64,000 bases of DNA from positions 62,001-126,000 of the forward strand of contig NJFT01000063.1 of assembly GCA_002221725.1 (NCBI GenBank), in the 5' to 3' direction. The position numbers were made by a program, and so were the translations under genes. The notes under the pieces were generated by a model. It was not told where the DNA came from and searched no databases. It saw nothing but the letters and a program-made list of their open reading frames with translations. Shown here piece after piece: positions 9,461 through 22,492 of the stretch (positions are counted from its first letter, which is position 1; the number at the start of each line of letters is the position of its first letter). The stretch is from Scedosporium boydii (taxonomy: Eukaryota; Ascomycota; Sordariomycetes; Microascales; Microascaceae).

Positions 9461-12212
9461 ATGACTGCCCTGCCACATCCCCTCTCCGCCCTGAGCATCG
9501 AGGAGACCAACATCGCCCGAGACGTTGTTGTCGAAAGTCACCCAGGCTCTCTGCTTACGTTCCGCCAGATCTTCCTGCGCGAGCCTCCCAAGACCGAAGT
9601 CGTCGCCTTCCTGGAGGTCGAGCACTCGGGGAAGCTGACGGCTGAGACCCCTCGCCCTCAACGCCTGTCCCAGGTACTTTACGATGTAGTTGGCCCGAGC
9701 AAAGTACCTGAGTACCATGAATCCGTGGTAGACCTGCGGGAGAAGAAAGTCGTGCATCATGAGATCGTGAGCTCCAAATTTCAAGCCGGCCTGACGATGT
9801 TTGTGCTCCCTTTCCCCCCTTCTCACTCTCTTTTACTGCGTTCGACATATTATCCGCGGTTTGTTAACATCACTCAACCCCACAGGGATGAGTTCGAGGA
9901 CCTCATAAATGCCTGCAAGAAATCTCCCCTATTCCAGGCCAAGCTAGCAGAGTTGCAGCTACCCGAGGGTTTCGACATCGTCATCGAACCCTGGCCCTAC
10001 GGGGCCGCAGACCCCGAAGATGGCGAGACCCGGTTCTTCCAAGGTCTTATCTTCGCCCAGGACACTAGGAGCGGGAATCCGGATTCCAACTTCTACCCCT
10101 ACCCTTTACCCTTGATTCCTATCATGGACGCCCGAAAGAAAGAGATTGTCCGCATTGATGAGCCCGCTACGGGAGGCAAAGGCGATGGCCTGCGGGAGAA
10201 GACACATGCCAAAGGCATCGTCGATCACTGCAAGGCTTCCGAGTACGTCCCAGAGCTACTTCCTGGCGGACCGAGGACGGACTTGAAGCCCTTGGCCGTC
10301 GTCCAGCCTGACGGTCCGAGCTTCATTGTCGAGGACGGAAACCTTGTTAAGTGGCAGAAATGGAGCATGCGCCTCACTTTCAACCCGCGGGAAGGCGCCG
10401 TTCTTCACGACGTCCGGTTTGACGATCGAAACATCTTTTACAGATTAAGCATGAGCGAAATGGTACGATGGCGGCTCCTATCACACCCTCCTATGCCAAC
10501 TGTATTTCCTTTTTTCTTCCCCCCCTCTTCACTGGAAATTATTAAGCCTAGTCTATTGAATACGGTTGACAATTTGTAAGCGCCCACTGACTTGTTTCGC
10601 GTTCTGCAGACCGTTCCGTATGCGGACCCCCGTCCGCCTTTCCATCGGAAACAGGTATGCCAACCTCATCTCGGAATTCGCTGGCTTCTATAACCTCTCG
10701 TGAGGATTGTGACTGATGGATTTCAAGGCCAACGATTTTGGGGATGGCTCCTTAGGCCACACTGTTAACTCTCTAGTCCTAGGCTGCGACTGCCTGGGCC
10801 TTATCAAAGTAGGCGACTCCCTTCCCCAACCTGGTTCGAGCCTGTAGGGGCAATGGGAGCTCTCCATGGACGGAGTCTCCACTTGCATGTGCCGATACGT
10901 CTATCACGAGAAGCTCCTAGCCTGTTTCCGCAAATACATTGAACGCTATTCCTAATAATTGACGCACCTACTAACTAAACCCCCATATCTCTCGCACTAT
11001 AGTATTTTAATGGAGTGTTAACGAATGCGCAAGGCACCGCTCATGAACTGGAAAATGCCGTCTGCATGCACGAGCAGGATGATGGTGTCGGCTGGAAGCA
11101 CCTGAACTGGCGGACTAATCGCTCGGTTGTGGCGCGCCGCCGCGAGCTGGTTATCCAGTTCAGCATTACCCTGGCCAACTATGACTACATCTTCGCCTTC
11201 AAATTCGACCAGGCCGCAGGCGTCACAGTTGAGGCTCGCGCCACGGGCATTGTCTCTGTTGTTAACATCGACCCCGGCAAGACCACCGATTATGGCACCA
11301 TCGTGGGCCCTGGCGCGCTAGCTCAGAACCACCAACACCTCTTTTGCGTGCGTGTGGATCCGGCTATTGACGGACATGCGAACCGCGTCGTCCAGGAGGA
11401 AAGTCTACCTGTGCAGATGGACTCGGTCAACAACCCCAAGGGCAATCTCTACGAGGTGCGCAAGACTCCCATCATTACCTCGATTGGGCTTGATGCCCGG
11501 CCCGACCGGAATCGCGTCTTCAAGATCCAAAATCAGGCCAAGATCAACCCGGTAACGGGGAATCCCGTGGCCTACAAGGTCGTGCCGCCGCCGTCACAGC
11601 TGCTGCTTGCGAGTCCCAAGAGCACCCAATTCCGCCGTGCGTCCTTCGCAAGCCATCACTTCTGGGTGACCAAGTACCGGGACGGCGAGCTGTACGCCGC
11701 CGGACCCCGCCCTCTGCAGGCTAGGCTCGAAGTTGGGGGCATCACGGATGCGGCGGCCCGGGACGAACGTGTCTTAGATGAAGACATTGTCATCTGGAGT
11801 GTCTTCGGCCTGACGCATAATCCACGTAGCGAGGATTGGCCGGTCATGTATGTGGCTCCCTTCTCCTCTCCCTATTCAGTTTCTCCTCCCTTTCCTTCTA
11901 GTCAAGGCCACTTTCCAATTTCCTGTCTCAACTCGATCCCTTTTATCCCTTTTCGGATGGAAAGGGGCGATAAGGGACATGATCTTCGTGAGCTAACGTC
12001 GTTGTCTTTTGCTTACAATAATTCTGTTTACTACATGGTTTTTGTCATCATGCTAACTCATCTCCTCTCTGAATAGGCCAGTGGAGATCTTGAGGTTGAA
12101 CATCACACCGTCAGACTTTTTCACCCAGAATCCCGCTCTAGACGTTCCATCTGCAAAAGACACCACCTCGAAGCTGGCTGATGCTACGTGCTGTGAGGTA
12201 GTCAGGACTTGA
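9461..12212 (+). CDS. Copper (topaquinone) amine oxidase
   Basis: Six exons (9461..9798, 9886..10462, 10610..10654, 10728..10808, 11003..11847, 12077..12212) give 673 residues, the normal family length. N2/N3 domains come first (HPLSALSIEE, FLREPPKTEV). VPYADPRPPFHRK follows in a 45-bp exon, with the catalytic-base Asp at 10625-10627. Then come GCDCLGLIKYFNG, TLANYDYIF with the Tyr that matures to topaquinone (11180-11182), and the copper ligands in NHQHLF and LTHNPRSEDWPVM. The reaction is oxidation of a primary amine to aldehyde, ammonia and H2O2. It lies in tandem behind the FAD oxidase and near an amine/amino-acid permease and two aldehyde dehydrogenases. A substrate such as an arylethylamine is inferred from this context only. 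Confidence 0.93.
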
Positions 12213-12292
12213 CGAGTTTTATGGACGATGTAGATAGTGAGAACATTATTCCGAAATTGGGAAATGATGTGCCTAGTTTCAAATTACAACTG

Positions 12293-12334
<42 letters not shown>

Positions 12335-12813
12335 CTTCGCCTTAAGTACATGCAACCCCGGAATGAAATTGATTGTACAAAGCCTTGGGGCCAAAATCCT
12401 GGAGAAGGACTCTTGCCCTTTGTATTTTAGTGGTGACGTTCCGTAAACTTCTAGCTTCAGCGGACCATGATGTCACGATTGGCAGGTTCACTAGAATTGA
12501 TCCGGGGCGTCATGTTCTCGAAGAAAACTCCCGTAAAAACAATTGAAATGTTTAATACTTCCTTTCGATGTCTTAATATTACTTAAAGGTGCAGGGGATG
12601 TTGATGTTTTATTATACCCGCTCTTATCCGAGTGGTATGGTTTCCACATTCTCTCGATGACGGACGGCAAGGTACATACAATATGAACACACTTTATCCC
12701 TGATACAGCCGGCAAGTAAGCCTCAGATAGATTCCTATTGCGACGCAAAATATTCAACAAAACATTCCAGTCTGGTAGTGCATCCAGACCCTTATTGAAA
12801 ATATATGTGAAAT
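12213..12813. other. Intergenic, convergent 3' ends with poly-T tract
   Basis: Lies between the amine oxidase and the convergent MFS gene. A 36-bp pure T tract lies at 12297-12332. The rest is unremarkable and no gene is seen. Confidence 0.6.
12297..12332. repeat. Poly-T tract (36 bp)
   Basis: Uninterrupted T run downstream of the amine oxidase stop codon. Confidence 0.9.
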
Positions 12814-14679
12814 CTAGTTGTGCCACCTAAAGCCCGGATGCTTCCAGTCCAGATCCTGGATCTGCTCGACGGTAAGTCCCGTCAGTTCCTCCTCGGCGTT
12901 GCGCCTCTCTCTCTTCTTGTTGTCCGCCAAAATCCACAGGTACATACCCACTGCAATGAGGAAGATGGAGGACTGAGCCGCAAGGTTGAGCCCGTTCCCG
13001 ATGCGGAAGAGGGGAGCATCCGTGGGCAAGAAGGCCCAGGTCGAGATCAGTCCGCCAAGATTGCTGAAGAAGACGTTGGTGGCAATAGCCGAGGAGCGGG
13101 CTGTGTCAGACACCACATTGGCGGAGACGTGGGAGTTGGTCAGGGCTCCGTAGGCGTAGATTCCACAGACTGGTAGGAAGGTGGCACCATAGCGCACGCG
13201 CGAATTCGATGTGGCCAGGAACATGGCGTACCCTATGACGCCGAAGGGTGCGCAGAGTATTAGAAAGGCGCCGCGATTGTCGAACTTCCAGCTCAGGAAG
13301 GAGATGGCAACACACATAACCGTACCGACGGCGTAGGGGGGTACGGTAAGGAGCTGTTGTGATACGACAGATCTGCCTGGGAAGATGGTCTGGACGATGG
13401 TGGGGAGGAAGAAAGAGATTCCGTGCACAGTGATAGTGTCGAGTAGGAAGATGACCGAGGTCGCAAGCCCGACAGGGTTGAGCACGCCCCGCAGGAACTT
13501 CGCCTTATTAAAGCTGTCAATGAGCTCTGTGGTGCCGATACGCTCCGACTTGATGCGCTCGATGGCGAGCTCTTTCTCTTCGCGGCTCAGGAAGATGGCG
13601 GTCTCCGGGCGGTCCGTCATGGCAAAGAAAGCGAGGAACCCGATGACTGCAGTAGCGATGCCTAGAACGGAGAGGCTGTTAGTCTCACCCTAGATGAAAG
13701 GAGCTCAACTTACCTTCAATGGCGAAAATCATTTTCCAGGACCGAATGGACCCAAAGCTAGATAGCCTCAAGATCGCCGAGGCCAAGAGCCCGCCAAAGG
13801 CACCAGATAGGGATGCAGCCATAATGAAGAGCGAGAGACGGAAGGTCAACTCGCTGCGGCGATACCAGCGCGAGAGATAGTAGGCGTTGGCGGGTAGCAT
13901 GGCGGACTCGAAAAATCCAAGCAGGAAGCGAACGCCGCATAGAGCCCGGAAATCCTGCACAAACGCAGTGCAGATAGTGGTGACGCCGAAGCCGAAACAG
14001 CAAGCCGGAATGAACCAGCCTGGGCCGATCCACTTGCACACGGCAGTGAGAGGCACCTCAAAAACGATGTAAGACACATAAAAGATCGAGAGGCAGATAT
14101 TGTAGTCGTAACCTTTCATGTTTAGCTCTTTTTCGAGCCCGGCAAGTCTAGCATTGCCTACAAGAGATTGCTTATTAGACCACCCGAAAAACGGGAATAT
14201 TTGGATATTTATGTATACAAGGAAGAAAAAAGTTGTTTTTAACTTGCCAATATTAGCACGGTCGATAAAACATAAAACTATCCAAAAGGTCAATTTCTTG
14301 TCTCTTAAAGTATCTCTTCTTGAGAAAGGAAAGGGGCTATGGAATAGAGAATCTCACGGTAGATGATAGCGACAAACGGCATGATGCAGAGGTCCAGCTT
14401 CCATCGAAGTCTGGCCTCCGCTGCCTTGTCGACTTGGAAGAGGGCCTCTCCTGCACTGCATGCAATTAGCCATAGCGCGTCACGGCAACATACGCTCGAA
14501 ATGATTTTGGCTTGATGGGTGAGTAAGGCAACTACATCGTGGACATACTGGTTGTCCTTTGGCGACATAATGGACTCAGGGACGGGTCTCTCGTTGGTGT
14601 TTGCGGAGCCTTTCAGGCTGGAGGGATTGCTCGGTGAGCATAGGACCGTTGTTCCCTTGATCGAGGTTTTTTCCTCCAT
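12814..14679 (-). CDS. MFS transporter, Dal5/allantoate permease-like (ACS family)
   Basis: Four exons (14679..14358, 14277..14248, 14157..13714, 13661..12814) give 547 residues with about twelve membrane segments. The signature FIDRANIGNARLAGLE is assembled across a 30-bp micro-exon. Later parts (YDYNICLSIFYVSYIVFEVP, GVRFLLGFFESAMLPANAYYLSRWYRR) match the anion:cation symporter family, which imports small carboxylates and ureides. The intron 14247..14158 uses a GC-AG pair with donor GCAAGT. The start ATG at 14679 was chosen because it is the first one giving a family-like cytoplasmic N-terminus of about 80 residues. In this cluster it may import an aromatic acid, which is inference. Confidence 0.85.
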
Positions 14680-16875
14680 TGTCGTTGTTCTAGTGACGTC
14701 TTTCGAATAAATAACATAAAAATAGCCTACGTTTGCTCTGCCTCGAACTTCGATGAAACAGTAGATTTCAGGGAAACGGTATGGAGGTTGGGAAGGCAAG
14801 GGATATTCATAGCTTGCTTATCGAAATTAGGAATATCTTTCCTTCCGGCACTTCCAGTAAACCAAGTGGCCCTGCCTTGAGTCCTTTCCTAGTCTAGGGT
14901 CACCCTTCCGTTGCTCTGTTCTTCCCGAAAACGGAATCGGAAACATGCTTAAACTCGAGGACAATCACACGAAATGTGTGTTTCCGCACCGGCACCGTAA
15001 TACCCAGAGATAAGAGCATTTCGTCCGACGTATCGTAGTGCTCCACACCCGAAAATGAATGCAGAACGGCGGAAACTTATCTCTAGTCGGATACAGGACA
15101 CCCGTAGTCCGCCCGGACATCGGATAATTTTCGATCTTGATCCCGGAAAACACTCCCACCAAACGGTGAACTGTAACCGCGATTAAGTCATTTCCTTTTG
15201 AGAATTGGGAACAACATGAATCTCATAAGAAAAGAAAAACAAACAACTTTCTTCCCCAAGTTCCACAGGCCAGGTGATTCATTTCACACTTGAGCTTAAA
15301 TTTATAAATGCATAAAGATGATGAGACTGCCCTGCATATTCCTGCCTCACATTTTGTAGTCTCTTGCTCCCGTTTTCTTTTTGAAGGCTTATAGAAAGGT
15401 TACTGAAAGGGAAGGAACAAGGGTTAACAGCAGCGCTTCCAGGGAATACCTTGATGCACCACACTCCGATGTTACGTGTATTATTTTCATCATGTCAATT
15501 CCCATTTTCTCATGAAACCGTTTAACGTGGGCAACATTGAACGTGGCCAGAGTTGCAGGCCGTTAGGGCTTTATTGCCAAATTGTCTGTCTATAGCACCA
15601 TTTAACAAAAAGACTGGACCTCACCTCTAAGGTCGGCATTCATTTACCTCCATTTCAAGTTCCTAATACAGAGCATTTATTACAAATTAGAATTCTAATG
15701 TACTAAGACAGAGTCGATGAGTTGTAGGTCGACAAACCCCCGCCCACTGGTGCCTAGTAACTTAAGATTCTAGAGGCAAGGATTACTATATAAACCAAGG
15801 ATTGTTTATAATATTGCTTTCCTCAATATCTACATAAGTAGTCTTACCTCCTTCTAGTAAAAGTACCTTTACTAACAAGGCTAGACCTTTAACTCTTTGT
15901 AAACCTTTATAACAAAACTCCTCATTGGTTTGCTATCTAACCTCAGATGTAACTACTAAGATGCTGTCCGCTATATTACACTCTCTGTGGCCCCAATAAA
16001 GACAATAACTAAGAATTTCAGAACTTACTACTACTCTAATATAGCTTTTTTTTTTCGTATTCCTTCTTTCTCCAATGTAGCTTAGACTAGCCCCTCTAAC
16101 TTTTAGTCTTTAAGCCCCCTTCACTGCCAACTCTAATGGGGCTCTTTTGTGTATAGTATTAGATGTTCCAGTCTCTACATGTTTATAGATAAGTATTTTC
16201 ATAATTTTCATTCTCTTATATGACCTTATTTAATGTTACTCCCTAGGATATAAGAATTGCTAGCTAAAGAGAACTCTTGATACTATTAGTAACGAGGGAC
16301 CTAATGCCCTGCAGGGCAAAATGTGCTATAATTATGTTGTCGATAAAGACAAAGAAGGGGATAGTTGTAAAATAGCTTATTATTGGCATAATGCGGCTGT
16401 CGCTATGTTAGTAGGTATTTCTAACTGGAACTCATGGGAGCTCAATTTTAGTAATTGTTGAGAGTTTGATAACTGATGAGATCTTTGTGTCTCTTCGGCC
16501 TCCAGATTCATGGTTAAATGTCCTTGTATAGATACAAGTTCAAGCCACTAAGTCAATGTCGTCAAGCTAAATTTAGCTAAAAGGCATAGCAGTCTTCATG
16601 TCCGAAAATGCAACTTTGGCAAGACCATATACCATACTTCCTTTTTAATAAATTAATTACATAACGTTATCTTATCTTGTGAGAAGATGTTATTTATTGT
16701 TTAGGTTCATTGAATACCTTGTCGCTGCATGCGACTACCTGCCATCGTGCGCATGTCTCCCAGCGGCTTGCCAACAGAAGCCAGCCCTCGGACAATGACA
16801 TTTCAGTCTAAACACGCCGGGGTATATCCCGCCATTCTTTCATGGAGGAAGGGCGGAAACAACCACCCACTACTT
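14680..16875. other. Gene-free A/T-rich stretch
   Basis: About 2.2 kb with no open frame that resembles a protein. From about 15190 to 16700 it is distinctly A/T-rich, rich in TA steps, with many stops in all frames. It could be an old mutated repeat, but I recognise no transposon domain. The first part is the promoter of the MFS gene and holds CCG/CGG triplets (14905-14945). Confidence 0.5.
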
Positions 16876-19101
16876 CTAGGCCCCATGGCCGTTCAGCCCG
16901 TTCCGTCCAGCTACACTCTCTCCCTCCACCCACGATCCCTGGAGTCGCACGTCCAGGATGGCTGGGATACCCTTCTGCACCTGCGCTACCGCCTCTGGGA
17001 GCAATTTCGCGAGTTCCCCGACGCTGGACACTGTTGCTGCCCACGCGTTTCCGCCAGCTGCGGCTTTAGCGATGCCGGCATAGTCTGGCGAGGGGTCAAA
17101 TGAAATGTTGAGGCCTTTGTTGTCTAATTTAGAAGCATACCCCGTGGGGTGGACTAAAGTCAAAGAATTGCGGGGTGCATTCCAACCTATTTTTTCACCA
17201 TTAGCGAAGGCTGTTCCACTTGCCTAGATGTCCAATGTCCTCTCGGTGGTCATTGCTCTTGTGATAAAACACACCCTTATTGTTTAATACCACGGTTAGC
17301 GTGGCAAGCCCGTATCTCCCAGCAATCCAGTACGCCGCGCTCGGGGCGCCGAATACGAAGGTGCCGTCGCCAACGATCTCGCAGACAAAGTGACCCTTGT
17401 TCGTTCCCCCGGCTAGCCAGTCTGTTGCAAGTTTCACGCCGAGCGTGCCCCCACCCGACCAACCGAGTCCGCCAGCGCCACAATTAAGCAGGTGGCCTGG
17501 TTCGTCCACCTGGAGCTGATCGTAGATGAAGGGTGCGTTTGTTACTGCCTCGACGCAGTAGATGGCGTCCTGCGGACACGTCTTGCGCAGGCTCGCGCAC
17601 AGAAGCGAAGTGCTTGGCGGCTCGGCGTCGTCGGCCGGGGACATGGCACGTAGTGCGTACTCCTCGAGGCGCTTGCGATGAGCGTCAGCAAGAGCGGCCC
17701 AGCGCGACGCGTATGGCTCCCGAGACACGAGATCTCGGTACTCTGGGTGGCCAGTGATGTAGTCGTTCAGCTGGCGCAGAGCTGTCTCGGTGTCGGCTCG
17801 ATACCGTCGGGATGCCGGTATGTAATACAATGGCATGTTCTGCTTCAGCGGGTCGACGTCAATATGCATGATCTGGGCATCAGGACGCGGCCGACACCTC
17901 GTCGGGATCCAGGTGACGTCACAATCGAGTACGAGGATGACGTCGGCAGTCTCGATGCTTGGGTCAGCGCCCACACGTACGCCCAGTGCTGCGCGGTGAC
18001 TGTAAGGGAAGCACACGTCGCTGCCCAGCACGTCGAGAACCCGTACCCCCGGAATATTTTTAGCTAGTTTGATGAGCTCCGGCACGGCTGCATGATTACG
18101 GCCTGAGTAGCCTGTGATGATGAGCGGCTGCTCGGCCGCTGCCAGTACCGACGCGATCGTCTCGACTCCCTGCGGAGGTAGAGCGACAGGTGAGATACCC
18201 TCCCAAACGGACTGGTCGAGAGAGTAGGGGGTGATGTCCTCTTCCATGACCTCGCGGGCCCCGACGAGATAGACGGGACCCTTGGGGTCGCTCGTAGCGA
18301 ACTGGATGGCTCGATTAACCATCTGCTTGATGTTACGGCCAGTCTTGAACTCAGCCGTGTACCGGCAAAACTGCGACACAATCTGCTTCTGGTCCGGCGC
18401 ATCTTGCAGCCAGTGGATATACTCGGTGCGGGACCCGCGGACCTCGCCGTCTAGGGTGAAGGGCGAGAGGCCGGCGAAGACGATGACGGGGCAGCGTCCA
18501 ACCGAGGCATTGTGTATGGCGCAGCCTAACATCTGGGTGCCAACGTCAACGTGTACGAGCACGCACTGCGGCTGACCAGTGACACGGGCGAATCCATCAG
18601 CCATGCACATGGCCACCATCTGCCCGAGACTTCCATGTCAGTTTGTGTGGGTTTCATGACGTGCATTTAGGAGAGATCTTACCTCATGAGGAGACGTGAT
18701 GACGCGGGGGAACTTGACTCCCTTTAGGTGGGCGCCGTGGGCCAATGCTTCCATAATGGCCGGGTGGTCCGACCCAAGATTGACAAAAACATGGCTGACA
18801 CCGGCCTAGACAGGGGGTTGGGCACATGGAGAGCGTGATTAGTATCTGAGCGCTTCGAGTTGTGCCGAAGGAAGAACTCCCTCCTCAGCCAGCTTCCGGC
18901 GGGGCTTGGCGGAGCTGAGGTCACGACAGTCCATCTCCTCCTATATGAACATACGTACCTCTGCAAGTGCTTCAAAAAAGGCAAAAGAAGCCGAATATTT
19001 TTCTCTGTGGATTGTCGAAGCGTTTAGCCCACCCACAATTCTGCAACCGCGTGGGTCTTACGATATTAAACCATGAGAAGATAAACTCACAACTGATGCA
19101 T
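16876..19101 (-). CDS. ThDP-dependent decarboxylase, benzoylformate decarboxylase-like
   Basis: Five exons (19101..19091, 19004..18959, 18805..18683, 18619..17275, 17186..16876) give 611 residues. The first exon holds only 11 bases (MHQ plus two bases); it gives a start in phase with FAFFEALAEAGVSHVFVNLG. The N-terminal PYR domain has SPHE with the cofactor-activating Glu (18685-18683), followed by MADGFARVTG. A middle domain follows, then a PP domain with the ThDP/Mg motif GDGTFVF ... VVLNNKGWNAP. The family covers acetolactate synthase, benzoylformate decarboxylase, benzaldehyde lyase and related fungal enzymes. With a mandelate-type dehydrogenase nearby, decarboxylation of an aryl-2-oxo acid to an aromatic aldehyde is the simplest job. 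Acetolactate synthase is less likely because no mitochondrial presequence is seen. The substrate is not proven. Confidence 0.85.
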
Positions 19102-20751
19102 TATCTATTACGGACCGATTGGTACCGTCTCGCCGAAGAAGGGGTCAAGAAAGTATCATTCAATATTAGAAGGTAAGCGAGGAGTAGTGAATTGAATTGG
19201 CCGTGCACACGTCTCTAGACGGTGATATATGAAAATGGATCTGAAATTGCCATAGGCTTTCGAGGCTTGACGGCTCATAGACATACATCTAGCTCATCTC
19301 AAGCGTGATTTAATCAGCGCCAAGTTCAGAATTGCAGAATCTGGCTACATCGGAATTGACTAAGTCGGAATGTCTTCATTAGTTGCAACGGAATATTCCC
19401 GAAACCGGGTCTCTAGCCGATCGAGTTATTTCGACCTGCATAGAAATCTGGAGAATAGGTTCGGCACCCACGGGACCGGCCTCCGATGGTAGGTCCGCCC
19501 ACGAGCTGGAGTTACCTCATGCTGGCATCGACTACGAAGGCATATTTCGGGTAGCGCTAAATAGGCCCGCCGGCTCGAGACTTATAGAATCATGTCAGGA
19601 AGCTTGTAGTAAATGTCCACATTCGGTGTAAATGACGACGTCAAGCTACGTCTAAGTCGAGATATGTGCCAAAATTGATGGCCGTGTCTTCCCGTTACGT
19701 GATGCAAACTAGTCTCCCTTATACGCGTCGGCGGCCCTCAATACATCAGGAAGTGACAACATATCGGCGAGCAACATGGCAATTACGGCCCAAGGTTCTG
19801 CACGAGCAATTTCTCCCAGACGATGTCGCCGTCAGGCCGCACCTACAAGAAGGTCTCTGATATAGACGACTTCATCGCGTAAGCAATACCACCCTGGAGT
19901 TGGCTGAGCCCGTACATGGCTTCAGAAATGGTCGGCCAGAACCACTCCTCGCTACACCTGTTCCTATTGCCGCTGGAGCATAGTACGTAACTCAAGAACT
20001 CCTCCCAGACCCTACGAAACATTGGTATCGGCGTCTCTCTACTATACAATCTCTATCCTCACATGTATATTAAGGTTTGTTACGAAACCCCGGAAGATGT
20101 GGTCATTAAAATGCCAGGTAGGTAAGTGAAGCCGCATGCAGTCATAGGAGGGCGAGCCTATTGGGAAACAATCTGATTCCAAGCCGTGCCGGAAGATCTC
20201 TCGAAGATAAGAAAGTGCCTGTATCCGAAATGGTAATAATAATAGGAGGCATCAACTCCTCTTATCATCTGCCAGGTGAAAAGATCCGCCCCTTGGCTCG
20301 AAAAAGAGACCGGAGCAAGTGGAGGCACAAACGCACCGACACCAGATGCAGGTCGGTATAATGTGGGGCGGTTTCCGAATGGCTTCCGGAGCAGTGCTAG
20401 GGGTTAAATCTCTATTCCTAGATCCCAGTTGCATCGAACGTCCAAATTACCCTTTTAGGACGGCTTCATGCAGCTCTATAAAATACTTGGTACCTGGTGC
20501 ACCTTGAATCACATTCAAATCGTTTAGGAATTTCGGAACTAGTCTCCACAATTTCCCCACGTTCTCGGTTGAAACTCTCCATAGTCCGGAAACCACGGAA
20601 TGAATGAAACGTGGAGACTGAGGTCCACGAATTTCAAATCCCTGACCTCGGCAGTCACAGATATGTAGGGTACACAGGCTTAGCTCAAGCAGTCACTAAT
20701 GTCCTAAATTCAATTGGATCTACTCTTGTAATAATTAACCCTAACCTTCCT
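19102..20751. other. Intergenic, no gene seen
   Basis: About 1.65 kb between the start of the ThDP gene and the stop of the UbiD gene. All frames are short and show no domain. TTTCGGAACT occurs at 20531-20540. Confidence 0.5.
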
Positions 20752-22492
20752 CTAGCTCGTGAATCCCATCTCGCGCCAAGCCGCTTTGACCTTATCCTTT
20801 ACAGAGGCGGGGTAGGACGTCTCAAAGTCCACCTTCCGGAACGTCCTCTCTCCGGCGTACTCCATCGGAAGTAGACAGTCGGAGATAAGTTTGCCACCCT
20901 TCCGTGGGTCCGACCCTGGTCCATGCGACATGTACGGCGTCAGGTAGAACCCAGGGAGGTCCTCGAATAAGTGGTCCCCAATGCCGGGGCGGCATCGAGT
21001 GACGAAAGCCCACATGACCTCTCCGAAGTTGTAGACGTCTATATCCTCGCCTACAAGCAAGATGCGGTTGATAAGCATGCAGCTCTTGTCACGGAAAACC
21101 ACCTCGCCAAGTTGACGGCAAAAGTCTCGCGAATTGGTCCCCAAGCGCCGTAGTGCCTCACCGTCGACCTGGAGGGCGCACCAGGTAGCCATAGTTTCAA
21201 GTGACGCGCAGGCCTCCCCGATGGGGAAGCCATGGTCATGGCAGAGTGTCAGGAGCTCAGAGGCGGCTAGGGCAGCGGTGGTATGCTGGAGGGAGTAAAG
21301 AAAGGGGGACGCTTAGTATTAAAAGACAGAATGATATAATGAATCAGCAAATATTTTGCTAAGGAAAACTTACCGACTCATCTGTGATTCTACCTGGTAC
21401 AGAAACAGGGAGGATTGCGTCGTCTCGGTAGGTAATCGCATCTACTCTAAACAGGGGGCTCATGCGCTGGTCATTGTCGAACACGAGCCCAAGATAGTCC
21501 CCGAAAGGACCCTCAGGTGCCGTCTGTGTTAACGAGAACACGCCCTCAAGGACGATCTCGCTGTTCGCCGGAACAAGGAGGTCGCTAAGCTCGCACCGGA
21601 CTAAGTCCAGCGGCTTGCCCACAACTGCCCCGACGTACTCACTCTCCGAGACGCCCTCTGGCACCGGCATAGCCGCCACAATACTCGCCGCCGGTGGTAC
21701 CCCAAGGGCCAGCGCCCACGGAATCTCCGTCTTGCCCGCATCCAGCCATTTCTGCCGAATGATTGAGTTGTGCTGACCCGGCCCCACGAGGCAAACGAGG
21801 TGGTTCCGGTCGTGGACCATGCCGCGGAAGATGGACCAGTTGGTCCACGAACCGTCAGGTGTCTGGAGGATGTGTATCCCGTATGTCTGAAGGTACTTGC
21901 CACCGTCTCCCTCATGTAGCAGCGGTGCAGGCAGGCCGTCGAGGTCGATCTGGTCCCCCACGAGCTTGTTCTGTTTGCAGGGCCCAGTTGGTAGGATGTT
22001 GGGCGGCAGAGGGGTTGCCTGCTTGACATTCCTGAAACGGTCGGAGATGGCCTTCCAGCTAGCATTGGAGGGGAGCCCTAGGTTCCTAGCCACTCTCCCG
22101 TACTTCTCGGCGTCGTGGTTCCTAAGGCTCGCAGCGTTGCCAAACATGCGCCAAAGGCCTCCTGTCTTCGCACCCCTGACGTTGTTAAAGAGTGGTGCTT
22201 TGTCATTAAGCTCACTAACGCGCCTCACGATAGCGCCTACTTCGAGATGGGGGTCGACCTCGAAGTCTATCTCGGCCAAGTCGTTGTCCCGGCGAAGCAC
22301 GTCGATGAATGTGCGGAAGTCGAGCTGCGCATCGGCTGCGGTGGGAAAGTCTTCCTCGGACGACGGTACGGATTGCTTTGTATACACCCTTGATAAGGGG
22401 TTCGGCTTCGGCCGAGAACTTGAAGCCATCCTGCCAGGGAGAACAGGAGACAGCAAATTTCGCAGGTAGTGCTGGCGGAGGTGGGACATCAC
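20752..22492 (-). CDS. UbiD-family prenyl-FMN-dependent decarboxylase
   Basis: Two exons (22492..21374 and 21285..20752) give 550 residues, slightly longer than typical fungal Fdc1 because of an Arg-rich, acid-free leader (MMSHLRQHYLRNLL) that may target mitochondria. A second in-frame Met lies at residue 22. UbiD features run in order: LDFRTFIDVLRRDNDL near the N-terminus, APLLHEGDGG, ALALGVPPAAS, and the catalytic TAPEGPFGDYLG with Glu. The C-terminal part contains RILLVGEDIDVYNFGEVMWA. These enzymes decarboxylate aromatic or alpha,beta-unsaturated acids such as cinnamates, vanillate or protocatechuate, and need prenylated FMN from UbiX. The UbiX gene lies divergently 613 bp away, a strong functional link. 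Which acid is the substrate cannot be read. Confidence 0.92.

Noticed and set aside
10820..10850. GGTTCGAGCC resembling a tRNA T-loop
   Set aside because: It lies inside an intron of the amine oxidase gene, and no cloverleaf can be drawn around it.
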